This document shows positions 62,068-64,000 of a DNA stretch of 64,000 bases, in pieces. Positions within the stretch are counted from its first letter, which is position 1; each line of letters opens with the position of its first letter. Both the position numbers and the translations under genes were made by a program. Source of the stretch: Chitinophaga agrisoli. Lineage in GTDB: Bacteria > Bacteroidota > Bacteroidia > Chitinophagales > Chitinophagaceae. Below the pieces are notes generated by a model. That model had not been told where the DNA came from, ran no database searches, and saw nothing but the letters and a program-made list of their open reading frames with translations. The stretch is taken from positions 420,421-484,420 of the forward strand of contig NZ_VUOC01000003.1 in assembly GCF_008386695.1 (NCBI RefSeq), read 5' to 3'.

Positions 62068-62601
62068 CTATTTAATTTCCATGTTGTAATGCAGCAGCAG
62101 TTCCCGGCGGATGAACTGCAGGGCCAGGTTCAGGTGGTTGCGGACAGTAGCAGGGGAGAGGCTCAATTCCTCCGCGATCTCTTTATGGCTTTGCCCTTTA
62201 TCCCGGCTTAGCAGGTAGATATTGCGGCGTTGTTCCGGCATACGTTCTACCACTTTGTGCACCTGTTGCCAGAACTCTTTGCGCAGCAGCTGGTGTTCTT
62301 CCCGGCTTTCCGCTACATGGGTAGCCTGCCCGGACGACATTTGCGCCAGTGTTTGTTTTTCACGGTACAGTTTGCGGGTTTCATCTATAACAATGTGCCG
62401 GGTGAATACAAATAACAGTGGAAAAACGTCCTGTCCTTCTTCTATCTTATGCATGTTTTCCCAAAGCTTAATAAAGCACAACTGTGTGATCTCCTGCGCA
62501 CGTACAGCATCTTCTGTGAGTTTATAAGCAAACCGGAACACCTTGTCATGGTTGGCTTTAAACAGCTGCTGGAACAGCACTTTTGACGGGTTATCAGACA
62601 T
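62068..62601 (-). CDS. ECF sigma factor (sigma-70 family)
   Basis: A 177-residue RNA polymerase sigma factor of the Bacteroidota FecI-like group. Region 2 reads HDKVFRFAYKLTEDAVRAQE then CFIKLWENMHKIEEGQDVFP and RHIVIDETRKLYREK; region 4 reads RNIYLLSRDKGQSHKEIAEE then LSLSPATVRNHLNLALQFIR. It is transcribed with the S41 peptidase. It is the only sigma gene in the window, 9 kb from the FecR/receptor pair and on the opposite strand. Confidence 0.93.
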   Translation of the reverse strand: MSDNPSKVLFQQLFKANHDKVFRFAYKLTEDAVRAQEITQLCFIKLWENMHKIEEGQDVFPLLFVFTRHIVIDETRKLYREKQTLAQMSSGQATHVAESREEHQLLRKEFWQQVHKVVERMPEQRRNIYLLSRDKGQSHKEIAEELSLSPATVRNHLNLALQFIRRELLLHYNMEIK

Positions 62602-62760
62602 AGATTATACATTACAATTTGCGGATTTAAATGTAAGTATTATATGTTACTTCAATGTTAAGAACGAACCGTCATTTGGGGGAAAGCTACGGTATTGGGC
62701 TACGTTATTCCCGCTGTCAGGGCCTTGCTCATGAAAATATGGCCTATGGGCCAATTTAAT

Positions 62761-62768
62761 TACATTTG
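62761..62768 (+). promoter_or_regulatory. -7 box of the DUF4254 gene
   Basis: TACATTTG matches TAnnTTTG and ends 4 bases before the ATG at 62773, predicting a leaderless mRNA. It rules out the longer start at 62695. Confidence 0.6.
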
Positions 62769-62772
62769 CGGG

Positions 62773-63378
62773 ATGTTTACAGAATTATGTAACCAAATAT
62801 TTAGCCAGAGCATACGGGATTACCATGTGCATAACGATGTGTATCAGCATATTGTAAATCCTTATGAAAAAAGCAGTATAGAGCATCTGCTGTATCTCAA
62901 GAACTGGATCGATACGGTGCAATGGCACCTGGAGGATATTATCCGCAACCCGGCCATAGACCCGGTAAAGGCGCTGGAGATCAAACGTTGGATAGACCGC
63001 TCTAACCAGGAACGTACGGATGTGGTGGAATATATAGACAGTTATTTCCTGGAGCAGTATAAGGGCGTGCAGCCCTTACCCGATGCAAAGATCAATACGG
63101 AAAGCCCGGCCTGGGCCATAGACCGCCTTTCTATACTGGCGCTGAAGATCTACCATATGCTGGAGGAAGCTACCCGTACAGACGCCACGGCAGAGCACCG
63201 CGCCGCTTGTCAGCGTAAGCTGGATATTTTACTGGAGCAGCGCCGGGACCTGGGTACCGCTATCGAGGACCTGCTGACTGATATTGCCGCGGGCAAAAAG
63301 TATATGAAGGTGTACAAGCAGATGAAAATGTACAACGATCCTTCCCTGAATCCTGTGTTATACGGCAGCAGTAAATAA
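62773..63378 (+). CDS. DUF4254 domain protein
   Basis: A 201-residue soluble protein starting MFTELCNQIFSQSIRDYHVH. The family pattern continues with NPYEKSSIEHLLYLKNWIDT, VQWHLEDIIRNPAIDP and EIKRWIDRSNQERTDVVEYI; the C-terminal KKYMKVYKQMKMYNDPSLNP is basic. It is all-helical by eye. In this phylum DUF4254 genes usually accompany family 9 glycosyltransferases, as here (4 bases to the next start), suggesting a part in LPS or glycan assembly. Function not established. Confidence 0.8.
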   Translation: MFTELCNQIFSQSIRDYHVHNDVYQHIVNPYEKSSIEHLLYLKNWIDTVQWHLEDIIRNPAIDPVKALEIKRWIDRSNQERTDVVEYIDSYFLEQYKGVQPLPDAKINTESPAWAIDRLSILALKIYHMLEEATRTDATAEHRAACQRKLDILLEQRRDLGTAIEDLLTDIAAGKKYMKVYKQMKMYNDPSLNPVLYGSSK

Positions 63379-63382
63379 CCGC

Positions 63383-64000
63383 ATGCAAAAGACCATACTT
63401 GCTATACGCTTTTCTGCACTGGGAGATGTTGCCATGACCATACCTGTTATGAGGCAGGTGTTGGCGGACAACCCGGACGTTCACATCGTTTTTGTATCTA
63501 ATAAAAACTGGGGCGCCCTGTGTAAGGATATTCCGCGTCTTAGCTTTTTTCCGGCAGACCTTAAAGGCCGGCATAAAGGCATACCAGGGCTGTACCGGCT
63601 ATTCCGGGAGATCCGCAGCGCACACCGCATACACGCGGTGGCTGACCTGCACGAGGTATTGCGGGCTAAAATAGTACGTACTTTTTTCCGCCTCAGCGGC
63701 GCTGCCGTAGCCGTAATAGATAAAGGCCGGTCAGAAAAAAAAGCCCTTACCCGTAAAGACGATAAGGTACTGCAACCGCTTACGCCGACTATTGACCGTT
63801 ATGCCGCCGTTTTCCAGCAGCTGGGCCTGGCCTGCAATATGGATGGCGCCCCGCAGCTTGCCGTCCCCCAGCCGCTTACAGCCGCTATTACTGCCATTAC
63901 CGGAACGCCGGAGCAAACTGCCTGGATAGGGCTGGCGCCTTTTGCCACCTACCGGGAAAAGACTTATCCGCTGGAGAAGATGGAGCAAGCACTGGCCACC
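63383..64000 (+). CDS. glycosyltransferase family 9 protein, 3' partial
   Basis: A heptosyltransferase-like protein running off the right edge; 206 residues are visible. The start is MQKTILAIRFSALGDVAMTI, the standard RxSALGDV nucleotide-sugar loop of the family, then PVMRQVLADNP and FVSNKNWGALCKDIP. Further on, GLAPFATYREKTYPLEKMEQ resembles the C-terminal-domain entry strand PGA.. of heptosyltransferases, with a changed residue. It forms an operon with the DUF4254 gene. The product probably adds a heptose or similar sugar to the LPS core. Confidence 0.88.
   Translation, partial: MQKTILAIRFSALGDVAMTIPVMRQVLADNPDVHIVFVSNKNWGALCKDIPRLSFFPADLKGRHKGIPGLYRLFREIRSAHRIHAVADLHEVLRAKIVRTFFRLSGAAVAVIDKGRSEKKALTRKDDKVLQPLTPTIDRYAAVFQQLGLACNMDGAPQLAVPQPLTAAITAITGTPEQTAWIGLAPFATYREKTYPLEKMEQALAT

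Overview
The window is chromosomal DNA from a member of the Bacteroidota, most likely family Chitinophagaceae (Chitinophaga-like). Supporting signs are promoters of the form TTTG-N19-TAnnTTTG, a TamL-type lipidated BamA homologue, a type IX secretion plug protein (DUF5103), a FecR/STN/TonB-receptor set, and near-absence of Shine-Dalgarno sequences except before rpsU. The genus is inference. No rRNA, CRISPR array, prophage or insertion sequence was seen.

Layout. 1-7.5 kb: partial enoyl-CoA hydratase, secreted proteins, a TPR protein, ComA-like phosphosulfolactate synthase, aroE, a methyltransferase, truB. 7.7-16.3 kb: tamL, a TrmH-type methylase, an FtsX/LolC-type permease, the T9SS plug protein, ndh, an LCMT-like methyltransferase. 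16.3-19.9 kb: glycerol channel, glycerol kinase, fructose-6-phosphate aldolase/transaldolase, and an SRP RNA gene with its own promoter. 20-27.7 kb: two RDD membrane proteins and the block SpoIIM-DUF4129-DUF4350-MoxR-DUF58. 27.7-32.5 kb: a secreted protein next to an OmpA C-terminal relic, nitronate monooxygenase, riboflavin synthase, rpsU, xerC, hpf.

32.5-49 kb is the core expression locus: tRNA-Thr(UGU)-Tyr-Gly-Thr(GGU)-tuf, tRNA-Trp, secE, nusG, rplK-rplA-rplJ-rplL, rpoB-rpoC. The order is conserved, but there are three local oddities: several degenerate tRNA-Thr-like units between the last tRNA and tuf; a DUF1579 gene and a transglutaminase gene inserted between nusG and rplK; and locus-specific quasi-palindromes built of short repeated words around tRNA-Trp and between rplJ/rplL and rpoB/rpoC.

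49-64 kb: DUF4397 lipoprotein, OmpH-like lipoprotein, amino acid permease, then FecR, a large STN-containing TonB-dependent receptor and a beta-helix-like lipoprotein, followed by a lipoprotein and two broken copies of the beta-helix gene (one dead, one truncated). An ECF sigma/S41 peptidase pair is on the opposite strand, and a DUF4254 gene plus a partial family 9 glycosyltransferase end the window.

The least explained features are the tRNA-like array before tuf, the periodic quasi-palindromes, and promoters whose -7 box ends only 3 to 7 bases before the start codon, which predicts leaderless mRNAs.
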